Made by a program: the position numbers and the translations under genes | In this document: piece after piece, positions 53,929 through 61,477 of the stretch | How positions within the stretch are numbered: the stretch's first letter is position 1 | How the letters are laid out: each line of letters starts with the position of its first letter | Notes under the pieces: generated by a model | Database searches by the model: none | Seen by the model: the letters and a program-made list of their open reading frames with translations, nothing else | What the model was told of the DNA's origin: nothing | NCBI GenBank assembly: GCA_022800215.1 | Contig: JAAWPV010000003.1 | Coordinates: 1 to 64,000 of the forward strand | Direction of reading: 5' to 3' | Length of the DNA stretch: 64,000 nucleotides | Source: Oscillospiraceae bacterium | GTDB lineage: Bacteria > Bacillota > Clostridia > Oscillospirales > Oscillospiraceae

Positions 53929-54029
53929 GACACAAGCTTCGGATCGCTCGCTTCCGGCCAAGGCCGAAAGCTCGTTCCCTTCGCTGTGTCTCCTTTCCCC
54001 AGAAAAGCCTTCGCTTTTCCGGGGACCCC
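53929..54029 (+). repeat. structured insert, type III, between two tRNA genes
   Basis: Terminal stem GACACA (53929-53934) pairs with TGTGTC (53985-53990) around a core shared with 29355-29464 behind groEL, followed by TCCTTTCCCCAGAAAAGC and GCTTTTCCGGGGACCCC. It fills nearly the whole space between tRNA-Thr and tRNA-Tyr, so it would be part of the tRNA precursor transcript. Confidence 0.75.
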
Positions 54030-54031
54030 AT

Positions 54032-54116
54032 GGGAGAGTTCCAGAGTGGCCAAATGGGGCAGACTGTAAATCTGTTGCGTATCGCTTCGGTGGTTCGAAT
54101 CCACCCTCTCCCACCA
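54032..54116 (+). tRNA. tRNA-Tyr (anticodon GTA)
   Basis: Acceptor GGGAGAG / CTCTCCC, anticodon loop CTGTAAA with GTA, long class II variable arm (TGCGTATCGCTTC region) and TTCGAAT T-loop; CCA is encoded at 54114-54116. Confidence 0.95.
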
Positions 54117-54156
54117 GAAAATCCTGAATGGCTTTTGCCATTCGGGATTTTCTTTT
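54117..54156 (+). terminator. terminator of the tRNA unit
   Basis: GAAAATCC-GAATGGC pairs with GCCATTC-GGATTTTC (one T-G wobble), followed by TTTTG, directly after the tRNA-Tyr CCA. Confidence 0.85.
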
Positions 54157-54275
54157 GTCAGGAAGCGGATGAGAACCACCGAAGGTGGTGAGATGCCCGC
54201 CCGCAGGCGGGTACGCAGAGCCGCAACCGAGCGAAGCGAGGCTCTTGGCGGCGCGTGATCCACCCTCCCCCTCCT
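54157..54275 (+). repeat. multi-hairpin sequence behind tRNA-Tyr
   Basis: Contains ACCACC-GAA-GGTGGT, CCCGCC-CGCA-GGCGGG and a GAGCCGC.../...GGCTC hairpin, flanked by GGAT and ATCC. It ends in GATCCACCCTCCCCCTCC (54257-54274), which matches 15 of 18 bases of the tRNA-Tyr 3' end (54098-54115), again a partial gene-end duplication across a structured insert. Confidence 0.5.
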
Positions 54276-54447
54276 TCATTCCTCAGCTTTATAGAACGTC
54301 TGTTCTATTTCCATTCATATGGTACCACCTTGGACGAGTTTTGACAATACAACTAAGGAATTTCTCTAAAAAAGTTTGTTTTTGCTGTCCGGTTATTGGG
54401 ACAGGAAGGGCCGGTTTGGCTTGGAAAAACAGGGAAAGCGCAAAAAA

Positions 54448-54479
54448 GAACGGCTGATTTTTCAGCCGTTCCTTTTTTT
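54448..54479. terminator. terminator of the zinc-ribbon gene
   Basis: GAACGGCTGA / TCAGCCGTTC hairpin with A-run and T-run flanks on the two sides. Confidence 0.85.
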
Positions 54480-54491
54480 CTGTGGGGCCTG

Positions 54492-54683
54492 TTATTCTGT
54501 CTCCGGCTTTTGCTTCGCCCGAGCGGAGTAATGCCGGCAGGCGGGGGTATTGGCCTCCCGGTCCTTCAGACGGGGATGGACACAATGGCCACAGTGCAGG
54601 GGCCTGTACTGTTTCCCGCTCCAGTGGATATAGTGCCGCTTAAAGTGGCGGCAGGTCTCGCAGGTTTTTTGCTCTTCTTCCAT
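54492..54683 (-). CDS. 63-residue cysteine-rich (zinc-finger-like) protein
   Basis: The protein begins MEEEQKTCETCRHFKRHYIHW and has CETC, CGHC and a final C, plus several histidines, in an arrangement suggesting one zinc site. GAGGAGGTG lies 8 bases before the ATG at 54683. It is transcribed divergently from the RHH gene with palindromes between, so the RHH protein may control it. Small proteins of this kind are common on clostridial mobile elements. Confidence 0.65.
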   Translation of the reverse strand: MEEEQKTCETCRHFKRHYIHWSGKQYRPLHCGHCVHPRLKDREANTPACRHYSARAKQKPETE

Positions 54684-54708
54684 GGTTGTCACCTCCTCAT
54701 TCAATATA

Positions 54709-54818
54709 TCACATGGTAACCATGTAGTCAATACCTAATTACCATGTCATCACCAGTTGCTTTTCTGTTTCCTTTTTGGTATACTACATTGCATAACATG
54801 GTGCATACATAGTGCATA
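54709..54818. promoter_or_regulatory. operator-rich divergent intergenic region
   Basis: A perfect palindrome ACATGGTAACCATGT at 54711-54725 and a related half site TTACCATGT at 54739-54747 lie by the minus-strand gene. TTGCTT (54757-54762), 17 bases, TATACT (54780-54785) form a promoter for the RHH gene, followed by direct repeats of GTGCATA at 54801 and 54812. These fit autoregulation by a ribbon-helix-helix protein. Confidence 0.6.
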
Positions 54819-54832
54819 TTAGGAGGTGTCCC

Positions 54833-55000
54833 ATGGCTGACGCGCAGTTGGTAAACCGCAAGAAGTTTATTTCTTCTCTTGACAACGCTCTGGTGGAACC
54901 CTTCAATGACCTTTCCAAAAAAACCAGAGTTCCCAAATCCCGGCTTCTAGACGAAGCCATCGAGGATTTGCTGAAAAAGTACGCAAAAAAGGACGGCTGA
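54833..55000 (+). CDS. ribbon-helix-helix DNA-binding protein
   Basis: The 55-residue protein has a beta-strand (KKFISSLDN) followed by two helices with KKTRVPKSRLLDEAIEDLLKKY, the CopG/Arc-type ribbon-helix-helix pattern. AGGAGGTG lies 5 bases before the ATG at 54833. Its stop lies inside its own terminator hairpin. It probably binds the palindromes upstream; whether it belongs to a toxin-antitoxin or plasmid-type system is not shown, because no partner toxin follows in the same direction. Confidence 0.75.
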   Translation: MADAQLVNRKKFISSLDNALVEPFNDLSKKTRVPKSRLLDEAIEDLLKKYAKKDG

Positions 55001-55020
55001 GAAATCAGCCGTCCTTTTTT
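54988..55020 (+). terminator. terminator overlapping the RHH stop codon
   Basis: AAAGGACGGCTGA / TCAGCCGTCCTTT with a GAAA loop and a six-T tail; the TGA at 54998 is in the stem. Confidence 0.88.
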
Positions 55021-55034
55021 GAAACGCAGAAAAA

Positions 55035-55063
55035 TTGACAAGTTCCCTTATCTTCGCTATAAT
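55035..55063 (+). promoter_or_regulatory. perfect-consensus sigma-A promoter
   Basis: TTGACA (55035-55040), 17 bases, TATAAT (55058-55063): the only exact consensus promoter in the window. It drives a short transcript of about 210 bases ending at the terminator at 55241. Confidence 0.88.
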
Positions 55064-55149
55064 GGCTTTGCCCCGAAAGGGGCGAGCGCCGTTCCAAGGC
55101 GGAAAGCTCCATTTTCCCTGCGAATCCCATTCGAAGGGAGGTGGTGCCG

Positions 55150-55245
55150 ATGGGAAACGGGCGATGGGCGCAAGCCCTTCGCTTTGTGATGTGTTCACTC
55201 GTCATCCTCTGGGTGATGATCTACATATCCCCAAAAGCGTGCTGA
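55150..55245 (+). CDS. 31-residue hydrophobic peptide (type I toxin-like or leader-like)
   Basis: The frame begins MGNGRWAQALR, has one hydrophobic segment (FVMCSLVILWVMIYI) and ends SPKAC. GGGAGGTGG lies 5 bases before the ATG. It has its own perfect promoter, an 85-base structured leader (GCCCC-GAAA-GGGGC hairpin and others) and a terminator, so it is a complete one-gene unit. Size, single span and strong isolated promoter resemble type I toxins or small membrane peptides, but no antisense RNA is evident, so function is open. Confidence 0.6.
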   Translation: MGNGRWAQALRFVMCSLVILWVMIYISPKAC

Positions 55246-55279
55246 CCGCCCGGTTGCACCCAGGCGGTCAGCTTTTTTT
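55241..55279 (+). terminator. terminator of the small-peptide gene
   Basis: GCTGACCGCC / GGCGGTCAGC stem followed by TTTTTTT; the stop codon lies in the stem. Confidence 0.9.
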
Positions 55280-55402
55280 GAGCTAACTCGCTATTGGAGC
55301 TAACCGTTGAGGAACGGCGCTCTTTCTATGTTCATTATACCCGACAGCGTCTTTGCTGTCAATATGATTTTGCGCTCGCAGTCCGGTGTCTCCGCTCTTC
55401 TC

Positions 55403-56797
55403 TTAAAATTCAGCGTTCCCCACTGTACGGGGATGCAGCTCCACGTCGCGGATGTTGGAAACGCCGGTGAGGTACATCACCAGCCGCTCGAAGCCCAGGC
55501 CGAAGCCGGCGTGGCGGCAGGAGCCGTAGCGGCGCAGGTCGCAGTACCACCAGTAGTCTTTGGGGTCCATGCCCAGTTCCTGGATGCGGCCCTCCAACAG
55601 CTCGATGCGCTCCTCGCGCTGAGAGCCGCCGATGATCTCCCCGATGCCGGGGACCAGGCAGTCGGCGGCGGCCACGGTCTTGCCGTCGTCGTTCTGCCGC
55701 ATATAGAAGGCCTTGATCTCCTTGGGGTAGTCGGTGACGAAAACGGGCTTTTTGAAGTGCTGCTCGGTGAGGTAGCGCTCATGCTCGGTCTGGAGGTCGC
55801 AGCCCCACTCCACCTTGTAGTCAAACTGGTCGTTGTGGGCCTTCAGGATTTCCACCGCCTCGGTGTAGGTGACCCGGGCGAAGTCGGAGGTGGCCACGTG
55901 GGTGAGCCGCTCCTTCAGGCCCTTGTCCACAAAGGAGTTGAAGAAGTCCATCTCCTGGGGGCAGCGCTCCATGACAAAGCGGATGATATACTTCATCATG
56001 GCCTCGGCAGTGTCCATATAGTCGGAAAGGTCGGCGAAGGCCATCTCAGGCTCGATCATCCAGAACTCGGCGGCGTGGCGCTGGGTGTTGGAGTTCTCCG
56101 CCCGGAAGGTGGGACCGAAGGTGTACACGTCACCGAAGGCCATGGCGAAGTTCTCGGCGTTGAGCTGGCCGGAAACAGTGAGGCTGGTCTTTTTGCCGAA
56201 GAAATCCTTGGAGTAGTCGATCTTCCCGTCCTCGGTCCGGGGCGGGTTCTCCAGATCCAGGGTGGTGACCTGGAACATCTCGCCGGCGCCCTCGGCGTCG
56301 GAGCCGGTGATGATGGGGGTGTTCACGTACACAAAGCCCCGGTCCTGGAAGAACCGGTGGATGGCGTAGGCCGCCACGCTCCGCACCCGGAAAGCGGCGG
56401 AGAAAAGGTTGGTCCGGGGCCTGAGGTGCTGGATTGTACGGAGAAACTCTACGCTGTGGCGCTTCTTCTGGAGGGGGTAGTCGGGGGTGGAAACGCCCTC
56501 CACCTGGATGGAAGCGGCCTTTACCTCCAACGGCTGCTTGGCCTCGGGGGTCAGGACCACGGCGCCGGTGACAATCAAAGCGGCCCCCACATTCTGGGAA
56601 GCGATCTCCTTATAGTTTGAAAGAATATTGGCGTCCATCACCACCTGCAGGTTGGTGAAGCAGGAACCGTCGTTGAGCTCGATGAAGCCAAAGGTCTTCA
56701 TATCCCGGATAGTCCTGGCCCAGCCCATGACAGTGACGGTCTGATTCCCAAAGGACTCCTTATCGGCAAAAATTTGGGCGATGTGTGTGCGTTCCAT
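55403..56797 (-). CDS. asnS: asparaginyl-tRNA synthetase
   Basis: The 464-residue class IIb synthetase charges tRNA-Asn. An N-terminal OB-fold anticodon domain ([25 protein letters not shown]) leads to class II motifs: motif 2 with [21 protein letters not shown] and motif 3 with [15 protein letters not shown]. The [17 protein letters not shown] block is specific to AsnRS rather than AspRS. The ATG at 56797 follows GAGAGGAG by about 10 bases. No T-box leader is visible in the short upstream region. Confidence 0.96.
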   Translation of the reverse strand: MERTHIAQIFADKESFGNQTVTVMGWARTIRDMKTFGFIELNDGSCFTNLQVVMDANILSNYKEIASQNVGAALIVTGAVVLTPEAKQPLEVKAASIQVEGVSTPDYPLQKKRHSVEFLRTIQHLRPRTNLFSAAFRVRSVAAYAIHRFFQDRGFVYVNTPIITGSDAEGAGEMFQVTTLDLENPPRTEDGKIDYSKDFFGKKTSLTVSGQLNAENFAMAFGDVYTFGPTFRAENSNTQRHAAEFWMIEPEMAFADLSDYMDTAEAMMKYIIRFVMERCPQEMDFFNSFVDKGLKERLTHVATSDFARVTYTEAVEILKAHNDQFDYKVEWGCDLQTEHERYLTEQHFKKPVFVTDYPKEIKAFYMRQNDDGKTVAAADCLVPGIGEIIGGSQREERIELLEGRIQELGMDPKDYWWYCDLRRYGSCRHAGFGLGFERLVMYLTGVSNIRDVELHPRTVGNAEF

Positions 56798-56906
56798 GTG
56801 GGTGCAGCTCCTCTCTTTAGATTCTTGCGCTTGCAAGTATCCCTATTATAAGGACTTTTGGGAGATTTTACAAGAGTTTTCTGCTCTTTCTTTTTGCCGG
56901 ACTTTC

Positions 56907-57839
56907 TCACTCTTCCCCCGCGGTGGTGCGGAGCAGGACACAGCTCCCGGTCACGGTATATTCCCCGCTGTCCGCCGGGAGGAACAGGCTGTCCCCCTGA
57001 CCGATGGGCAAGGTCTCCCCGCCCTGGGTGAGGGTCCCCTCCCCCTCCAGCACCAAAAGGGAGTGGAAGGACGCTGGGCCGCATTGGGCGGTAAAGTCTC
57101 CCTCCAGCCTGTCGGTGGTAAAATATTTGCACCGGACGAGGTGACCGCCGAAGTCCTCATCCACCCGGGGCGGGCAGCGGTCCATCACCGCCAAAGCCTT
57201 GTCCACGTGGAGCTGGCGGGGCTTGCCGTCGGCGCCCAGCCGCCCGTAGTCAAAAAGGCGGTAGGTCAGGTTGGAGTTCTGCTGGATCTCGGCCAGCAAA
57301 ATCCCCGCCCCGATGGCATGGACCGTACCCGAGGGGATGAAGAAAAGGTCCCCCTTATGGACCTCCACCGAGCGAAGAAGGCCGGTTAGGGTACCGTCGG
57401 CAACGGCCTGCTCCACCTCTTCCCTGGAGGGGCGGCCTTGAAAGCCGTGGTAGAGCCTTGCCCCCGGCTGGGCGTCCAGAATGTACCAGGCTTCGGTCTT
57501 GCCCTGCTGGCCGCCCTCATGGGCGAAGGCGTACTCGTCGGAGGGATGAACCTGGATGGACAGGTCCCCCGCGGCGTCGATGAACTTGATGAGGATGGGG
57601 AACTGGGCGAAGGCCGCTCCCCGGCTTCCCAGGGCGGCGGGGGTTTGGGCCAGGTACTCCGGCAGGCTTTTGCCGTCCCAGGGCCCGCCCTGGATGAGGG
57701 AGGGTCCGTCGGGGTGGCAGGACAGCATCCAGGCCTCGGCCAGGGGATGGCAGTCAGAGCGGACGCGGTACTCGCCGCGGAGCCGCTCCCCGCCCCAGAG
57801 ATAGTCCTTGCAGGCGGGCTTCAGCTTCAGGATAGGCAT
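56907..57839 (-). CDS. manA: mannose-6-phosphate isomerase, class I
   Basis: The 310-residue cupin enzyme interconverts mannose 6-phosphate and fructose 6-phosphate. Zinc-site motifs SIQVHPSDEYA, QGKTEAWYI and FIPSGTVHAIG are present, along with the N-terminal YLWGGERL of the short Firmicutes type. GGGAGGAATCGC precedes the ATG. It provides mannose units for surface glycans, consistent with glycosyltransferases elsewhere in the window, but is transcribed alone. Confidence 0.94.
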   Translation of the reverse strand: MPILKLKPACKDYLWGGERLRGEYRVRSDCHPLAEAWMLSCHPDGPSLIQGGPWDGKSLPEYLAQTPAALGSRGAAFAQFPILIKFIDAAGDLSIQVHPSDEYAFAHEGGQQGKTEAWYILDAQPGARLYHGFQGRPSREEVEQAVADGTLTGLLRSVEVHKGDLFFIPSGTVHAIGAGILLAEIQQNSNLTYRLFDYGRLGADGKPRQLHVDKALAVMDRCPPRVDEDFGGHLVRCKYFTTDRLEGDFTAQCGPASFHSLLVLEGEGTLTQGGETLPIGQGDSLFLPADSGEYTVTGSCVLLRTTAGEE

Positions 57840-57915
57840 AGCGATTCCTCCCTTTTGTTGGTTACTTGCAGTATAGGCCTTTGGAGTGGAATCGTCAAGG
57901 AATTTCCCTCTTTAG

Positions 57916-58058
57916 GGTCTGTCAAGCTGCGGGTCGGGGTGGACGCCTCGGGATATAGCTTCTCCGACTTCGCAAAACCGCTCTGGGGGGCTTTGCCCCC
58001 TCCTCGGTTTCGCTCCGCTCCGGCGCTATCCCCTCAGCACCCCGTCCCTCCGCTCTTC
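57916..58058 (-). repeat. structured 3'-end element, type I (copy E)
   Basis: Minus strand: left end GAAGAGCGGA (58049-58058) lies in the last codons of the DUF3021 gene. Terminal stem GGGACGGGGTG pairs with CACCCCGACCC (one mismatch), different from copies A, C and D. The inner GGG-ATAGC / GCTAT-AT-CCC helix, GGGGGC-AAA-GCCCCC hairpin and right end GCAGCTTGACAG are conserved. Confidence 0.85.
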
Positions 58059-58720
58059 TTTCGTGCCCGGTTTTTGGCCCCCAGGGCATTGCCAAAAAGG
58101 GTGGAGGCCAGGGCGATGGGGACAAGGGGCCAATCGTCCATGTTGGAGCAGAGCCGGAGGGCCAGGGGCACAACAAGGCACAGGAGCAGGGCGAAGGCCA
58201 TGTGGGGCAGGGTCTCCTTCCACTTGAGGAAGGAGGGCCCGGGGGCAAGGCCCAGTTTCTGCCTGAGCTCCGCCACCTCGGCGTACCAGCCCACCCACCG
58301 GCCCAGCCAGATAAGGAGATAAATGAGGGCATAGGGCAGCAGGAAGGTGAGCATCAGCCCGGGCAGAGGCTCGTAGGAAAAGTTCAGGATCACCCAGGCC
58401 CACAGGGTCAGGGCCATGAGGGTAAAGTGGCAGAGGGAGCGAAGCAGCACCTTCTGCCCTCCGTCGGCAAAGGGCAGGGAGGCCACGCCCGCCAGGGCGC
58501 CGAAGGTCCCCCAGAGGAGGAAGCCCAGCACCGCCCCCAGAGTCTCAGGCACGTTGCTGTTGAAGCAGAAGGTGAAAGCAACGCCCATGGACCCGCCAAA
58601 CAAAGAGCCGGGCTGGGCCAGCCAGGACAGGAACAGATAGGCCATCATGCCCATGAAGATCCCAAAGAGAATACGGACCAGAGCCTCTTTTTTGTCATCG
58701 AACCACACAGCGTTTTTCAT
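58034..58720 (-). CDS. DUF3021-like four-span membrane protein
   Basis: The 228-residue protein has membrane segments at about 15-35, 45-75, 88-112 and 117-140 plus two more near 170-205. DUF3021 proteins are partners of LytTR regulators in Firmicutes, and a LytTR protein lies directly upstream with a four-base overlap. The last eight residues (about KKSGGTGC) and the stop are encoded by a repeat element, so the native C-terminus is probably replaced. The length exceeds the usual DUF3021 size (about 140), suggesting an extended relative. Confidence 0.7.
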   Translation of the reverse strand: MKNAVWFDDKKEALVRILFGIFMGMMAYLFLSWLAQPGSLFGGSMGVAFTFCFNSNVPETLGAVLGFLLWGTFGALAGVASLPFADGGQKVLLRSLCHFTLMALTLWAWVILNFSYEPLPGLMLTFLLPYALIYLLIWLGRWVGWYAEVAELRQKLGLAPGPSFLKWKETLPHMAFALLLCLVVPLALRLCSNMDDWPLVPIALASTLFGNALGAKNRARKKSGGTGC

Positions 58721-58908
58721 AGCTCCAACGCCTCCTTAATTTTTTTCACATACCGGCGGGAGACCCAGCACACCGTGCCGCCTTGAAGGGTCATCTTGAT
58801 GGTGCCCGAAAGGGTCAGGTCCAAAGCAGTGACCTTCTTCAGGTTTATTATCTCCGAGTTGGAGATGCGGACGAAGGTATGCCGGTCCAGCTTCCCTTCC
58901 ACTTTCAT
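58717..58908 (-). CDS. short LytTR DNA-binding protein (half-domain)
   Basis: The 63-residue protein matches only the C-terminal half of a LytTR domain: TFVRISNSEIINLKKV, then TIKMTLQGGTVCWVSRRYVKKIKEAL. The N-terminal strands that normally open the domain (about 35-40 residues) are missing. It is not a simple decay product: GGGAGG precedes the ATG and a promoter lies upstream. Its stop overlaps the start of the DUF3021 gene. Whether half a domain binds DNA is uncertain. Confidence 0.75.
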   Translation of the reverse strand: MKVEGKLDRHTFVRISNSEIINLKKVTALDLTLSGTIKMTLQGGTVCWVSRRYVKKIKEALEL

Positions 58909-58952
58909 GGCCTCGCCTCCCTTTCCTATAATTTTCACCGGTTCCATGTATC

Positions 58953-58981
58953 AGTATAGGGAAAATCATCCCTTTTGTCCA
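58953..58981 (-). promoter_or_regulatory. promoter of the LytTR-DUF3021 operon
   Basis: On the minus strand TGGACA (58976-58981), 17 bases, TATACT (58953-58958), about 45 bases before the ATG at 58908. Confidence 0.7.
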
Positions 58982-59121
58982 TGTTTTTCCGACGGACGGT
59001 CATTTTTTGAAGATCAATGGTTTTGTAATAGAACTGTAAAACTATTCGTATTGCCTTTTGGCGCTTTGGCCTTTATAATAAGGATAGAAGACTGACATTT
59101 TGCCTGAAAGGAGCGTTTTTC

Positions 59122-60399
59122 ATGAAATCCTTACGACGTTTTCTGTCCTCCGCCCTCTGTGCCGCCCTGCTGTGGGGCTGCCTGGGCACAGCCCGGGCCG
59201 TGGAATCTCCCGCGGAGCCTCCCGTAGAGCTTCCTGTGGAGGAAGAGACCCTGGGAGTCCTATCCGGAAACTGGAACGAGGCCGACCCCTTCCTCTGCCA
59301 AAGTGATCTTGCCAACCTGATCCACGAGGCCCAGCTTTGGGCCACGGGGGCCCAGGTTTCCATCCTGCCTGCCGCCGCGGTGGGGACGCTGGAAACGGAG
59401 AAAGAGCTTGCGGACATGGGTGGTCCGCTCCATCCCTCCGACTGCCAGCGGCTCTACACCCGAGAGGAGGTCCTTTACACCGTGGAACTCACCGGGCTCC
59501 AGCTAAAGGACTGGCTGGAGACGGTGGCCGACCACTATGTCCTCCATGAGGACGGCACCCTGTCCGCCGAGGGGGATGGCATCGACCAGATCTACGGCAT
59601 CAGCTATGAAATGTTCCTGGGCAACCCCAGCCAAATGCGGGTGGGCAACATCACCTACCAAGGCAAGCGGGTCAACGCCAACGAGATTTACCGGGTGGCT
59701 GTCAGCAGCAGCCGCCTCGCTGCCGCCAGTCAGGAGGACTCCTGGGGCTGGTTTGCCGCCACGGGCGTCTCTCTGGACAGTGCCAAAGTGCTTTGGGATG
59801 CCTCCCAAAGCGAGGATTTCGGTGCTGAAGGCGGTACCGTGACTGCCATTTTGGCCGCCTATTTCCGCTCCCTGACCGCCGAAGGAAAGGAGATCATTCC
59901 TCCCGAGGCCCGGAGCCGCTGGCGGCTCTACAATACCACCAGCGATGTGGCTCTGCGTCCGGTGACCCGGCTCCAGTTCGTGGAAGCCCTCTATGAGGCT
60001 GTCGGCGCTCCCGCCGTGGAAGGGGACGCCTCCGCCTTTACCGACCTTCCCGAACCCAGTCCCGCTGCCCTTTGGGCGGCGGAGACGGGCCTTGTCGTGG
60101 GCAATGGGGCCGGGCAGTTTTTGCCCGAATCGCCTGTGTCCCGGGAGCAGGCCCTTGTGATGCTGCTGCGCTATGACATATCCCGGGATGCCGGCCCCCA
60201 GGGCGCCTGGGCGGTGGCCCTTCCCTACACCGACGCCGTCATGGGTTCCCCCTGGGCGGCTGAGGCCCTCATGTGGAACGTGGTCCGGGGCTATCTTCTC
60301 CCCGACGACGGGGGCAACCTGAGCCCCCAGGCCAACCTGACGGCAGTCCAGTTGGAAGATGCCATCCTCTGCCTGAGCGTTCAGCCCGACAATGCATAA
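59122..60399 (+). CDS. exported protein with 5'-nucleotidase C-terminal-like and SLH domains
   Basis: The 425-residue protein has a signal peptide (cleavage near ARA). Residues 45-250 resemble the 5'-nucleotidase C-terminal (substrate-binding) domain: LYTREEVLYTVELTGLQLKDWLE and GISYEMFLGN...VNANEIYRVAVSS. The catalytic metallophosphatase domain that normally precedes it is missing. The last 150 residues are SLH-like (SAFTDLPEPSPAALWAAETGLVVGNGAGQFLPESPVSREQA). A cell-wall-attached nucleotide-binding protein without phosphatase activity is the likely reading. AAAGGAGCG precedes the ATG. Confidence 0.8.
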   Translation: MKSLRRFLSSALCAALLWGCLGTARAVESPAEPPVELPVEEETLGVLSGNWNEADPFLCQSDLANLIHEAQLWATGAQVSILPAAAVGTLETEKELADMGGPLHPSDCQRLYTREEVLYTVELTGLQLKDWLETVADHYVLHEDGTLSAEGDGIDQIYGISYEMFLGNPSQMRVGNITYQGKRVNANEIYRVAVSSSRLAAASQEDSWGWFAATGVSLDSAKVLWDASQSEDFGAEGGTVTAILAAYFRSLTAEGKEIIPPEARSRWRLYNTTSDVALRPVTRLQFVEALYEAVGAPAVEGDASAFTDLPEPSPAALWAAETGLVVGNGAGQFLPESPVSREQALVMLLRYDISRDAGPQGAWAVALPYTDAVMGSPWAAEALMWNVVRGYLLPDDGGNLSPQANLTAVQLEDAILCLSVQPDNA

Positions 60400-60414
60400 A
60401 AAGAATATAGGCCT

Positions 60415-61170
60415 ATGAATCACAACCACTACGACGATCCTGTCTTTTTTGCCAAGTACGGGGAGATGAGCCGCTCCAAGCTGGGCCTTGCGGGCGCCGG
60501 GGAGTGGCAGGAGTTCCGAAAGCTGCTGCCCGCCTTCGACGGCAAGGAGGTGCTGGACCTGGGCTGCGGCTACGGCTGGCACTGTAAATACGCCGCCGAC
60601 CGGGGGGCTTCCCGGGTGCTGGGGGTGGACCTTTCCGAAAAAATGCTGGCTGTGGCCCAGGAGAAAAATCCCCACCCGGCTGTGGAATACCGCCGGGGAG
60701 CCATGGAGGAGCTCTCCTTTCCCGACGGCAGCTTTGACGTGGTCCTCAGCTCCTTGGCCTTCCACTACATTGAGGATTTCCCGGCCCTGGTCCGAAACAT
60801 CTGCGCCTGGCTGAAGCCCGGCGGAGACTTTGTTTTTTCCGTAGAGCACCCTGTCTTCACCGCCGCGGGCAGTCAGGACTGGTACTACGGCCCCGACGGC
60901 AAGCCCCTCCACTTCCCGGTGGACAACTACTATTACGAGGGCCGGCGGGAGGCCGTTTTCCTGGGAGAGAAGATCACCAAGTACCACCGGACCCTCTCCG
61001 GCTACTGGAAGGCCCTCACCGAGAACGGCTTCACCGTGGTAGACCTTGTGGAGCCCCAGCCCCCGGAGGAGATGATGGACCTGCCGGGGATGAGGGATGA
61101 GATGAGACGGCCTATGATGCTATTAGTGGGTGCGAAGAAAGGCCCTGTGAAGAAGCTTGGACCGGAGTGA
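60415..61170 (+). CDS. class I SAM-dependent methyltransferase
   Basis: The 251-residue protein has motif I VLDLGCGYGWHCKYA (about 44-58), GVDLSEKML, and FDVVLSSLAFHYIEDF, typical of the methyltransferase 11/UbiE-like superfamily; substrate unknown. It starts 15 bases after the SLH protein and may be co-transcribed. The final residues KKLGPE and the stop come from the repeat element that begins at about 61130, so the original C-terminus was probably different. Confidence 0.85.
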   Translation: MNHNHYDDPVFFAKYGEMSRSKLGLAGAGEWQEFRKLLPAFDGKEVLDLGCGYGWHCKYAADRGASRVLGVDLSEKMLAVAQEKNPHPAVEYRRGAMEELSFPDGSFDVVLSSLAFHYIEDFPALVRNICAWLKPGGDFVFSVEHPVFTAAGSQDWYYGPDGKPLHFPVDNYYYEGRREAVFLGEKITKYHRTLSGYWKALTENGFTVVDLVEPQPPEEMMDLPGMRDEMRRPMMLLVGAKKGPVKKLGPE

Positions 61171-61402
61171 GGGCGAGCGCAGGGCCGCACCGCGGCCCAA
61201 GACCAGCCCGAATCGGAGGGAAAGCGACTGAACGGTCAGGGCCTTTCGCAGCCCGACAGTTTTGGGTGCGAAGAAAGGGCGTGCTGAGGGGCTAACGACT
61301 CAGCGGAGCGGACGGATTGGCGGGCCAAAGGCCCACCAAACGGCGCGCGAAGTCGGAAGAGTTAGATCCCGAAGCGTTCACACCCTTTCGCAGCCTGACA
61401 GG
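61130..61402 (+). repeat. two tandem structured elements (copies F1 type II, F2 type I)
   Basis: F1 (61130-61259) has terminal stem AAAGGCCCTG / CAGGGCCTTT, the type II core and right end CGCAGCCCGACAG. F2 (61264-61402) has AAAGGGCGTG / CACACCCTTT, a type I core with GGG-CTAAC / GTTAG-AT-CCC and GGGCC-AAA-GGCCC, and right end CGCAGCCTGACAG. Both begin with the same 15 bases GGGTGCGAAGAAAGG (61128 and 61264), which is methyltransferase coding sequence, so the second insertion came with a copied target. Confidence 0.85.
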
Positions 61403-61430
61403 ACCACCTTCCCATAAACCCGACCTGCAA

Positions 61431-61475
61431 AAACCGCCTGATACCTTTGGGGTATCAGGCGGTTTCGTTTTTACT
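61431..61475. terminator. terminator shared by converging genes
   Basis: AAACCGCCTGATACC / GGTATCAGGCGGTTT hairpin followed by CGTTTTT; A-rich on the other side. Ends the methyltransferase unit (+) and udk (-). Confidence 0.88.
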
Positions 61476-61477
61476 TG

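Noticed and set aside
54833..55245. Type II toxin-antitoxin pair made of the RHH protein and the 31-residue peptide
   Set aside because: They are separated by a terminator and an independent consensus promoter, so they are not an operon; the peptide is also too small and hydrophobic for a type II toxin.
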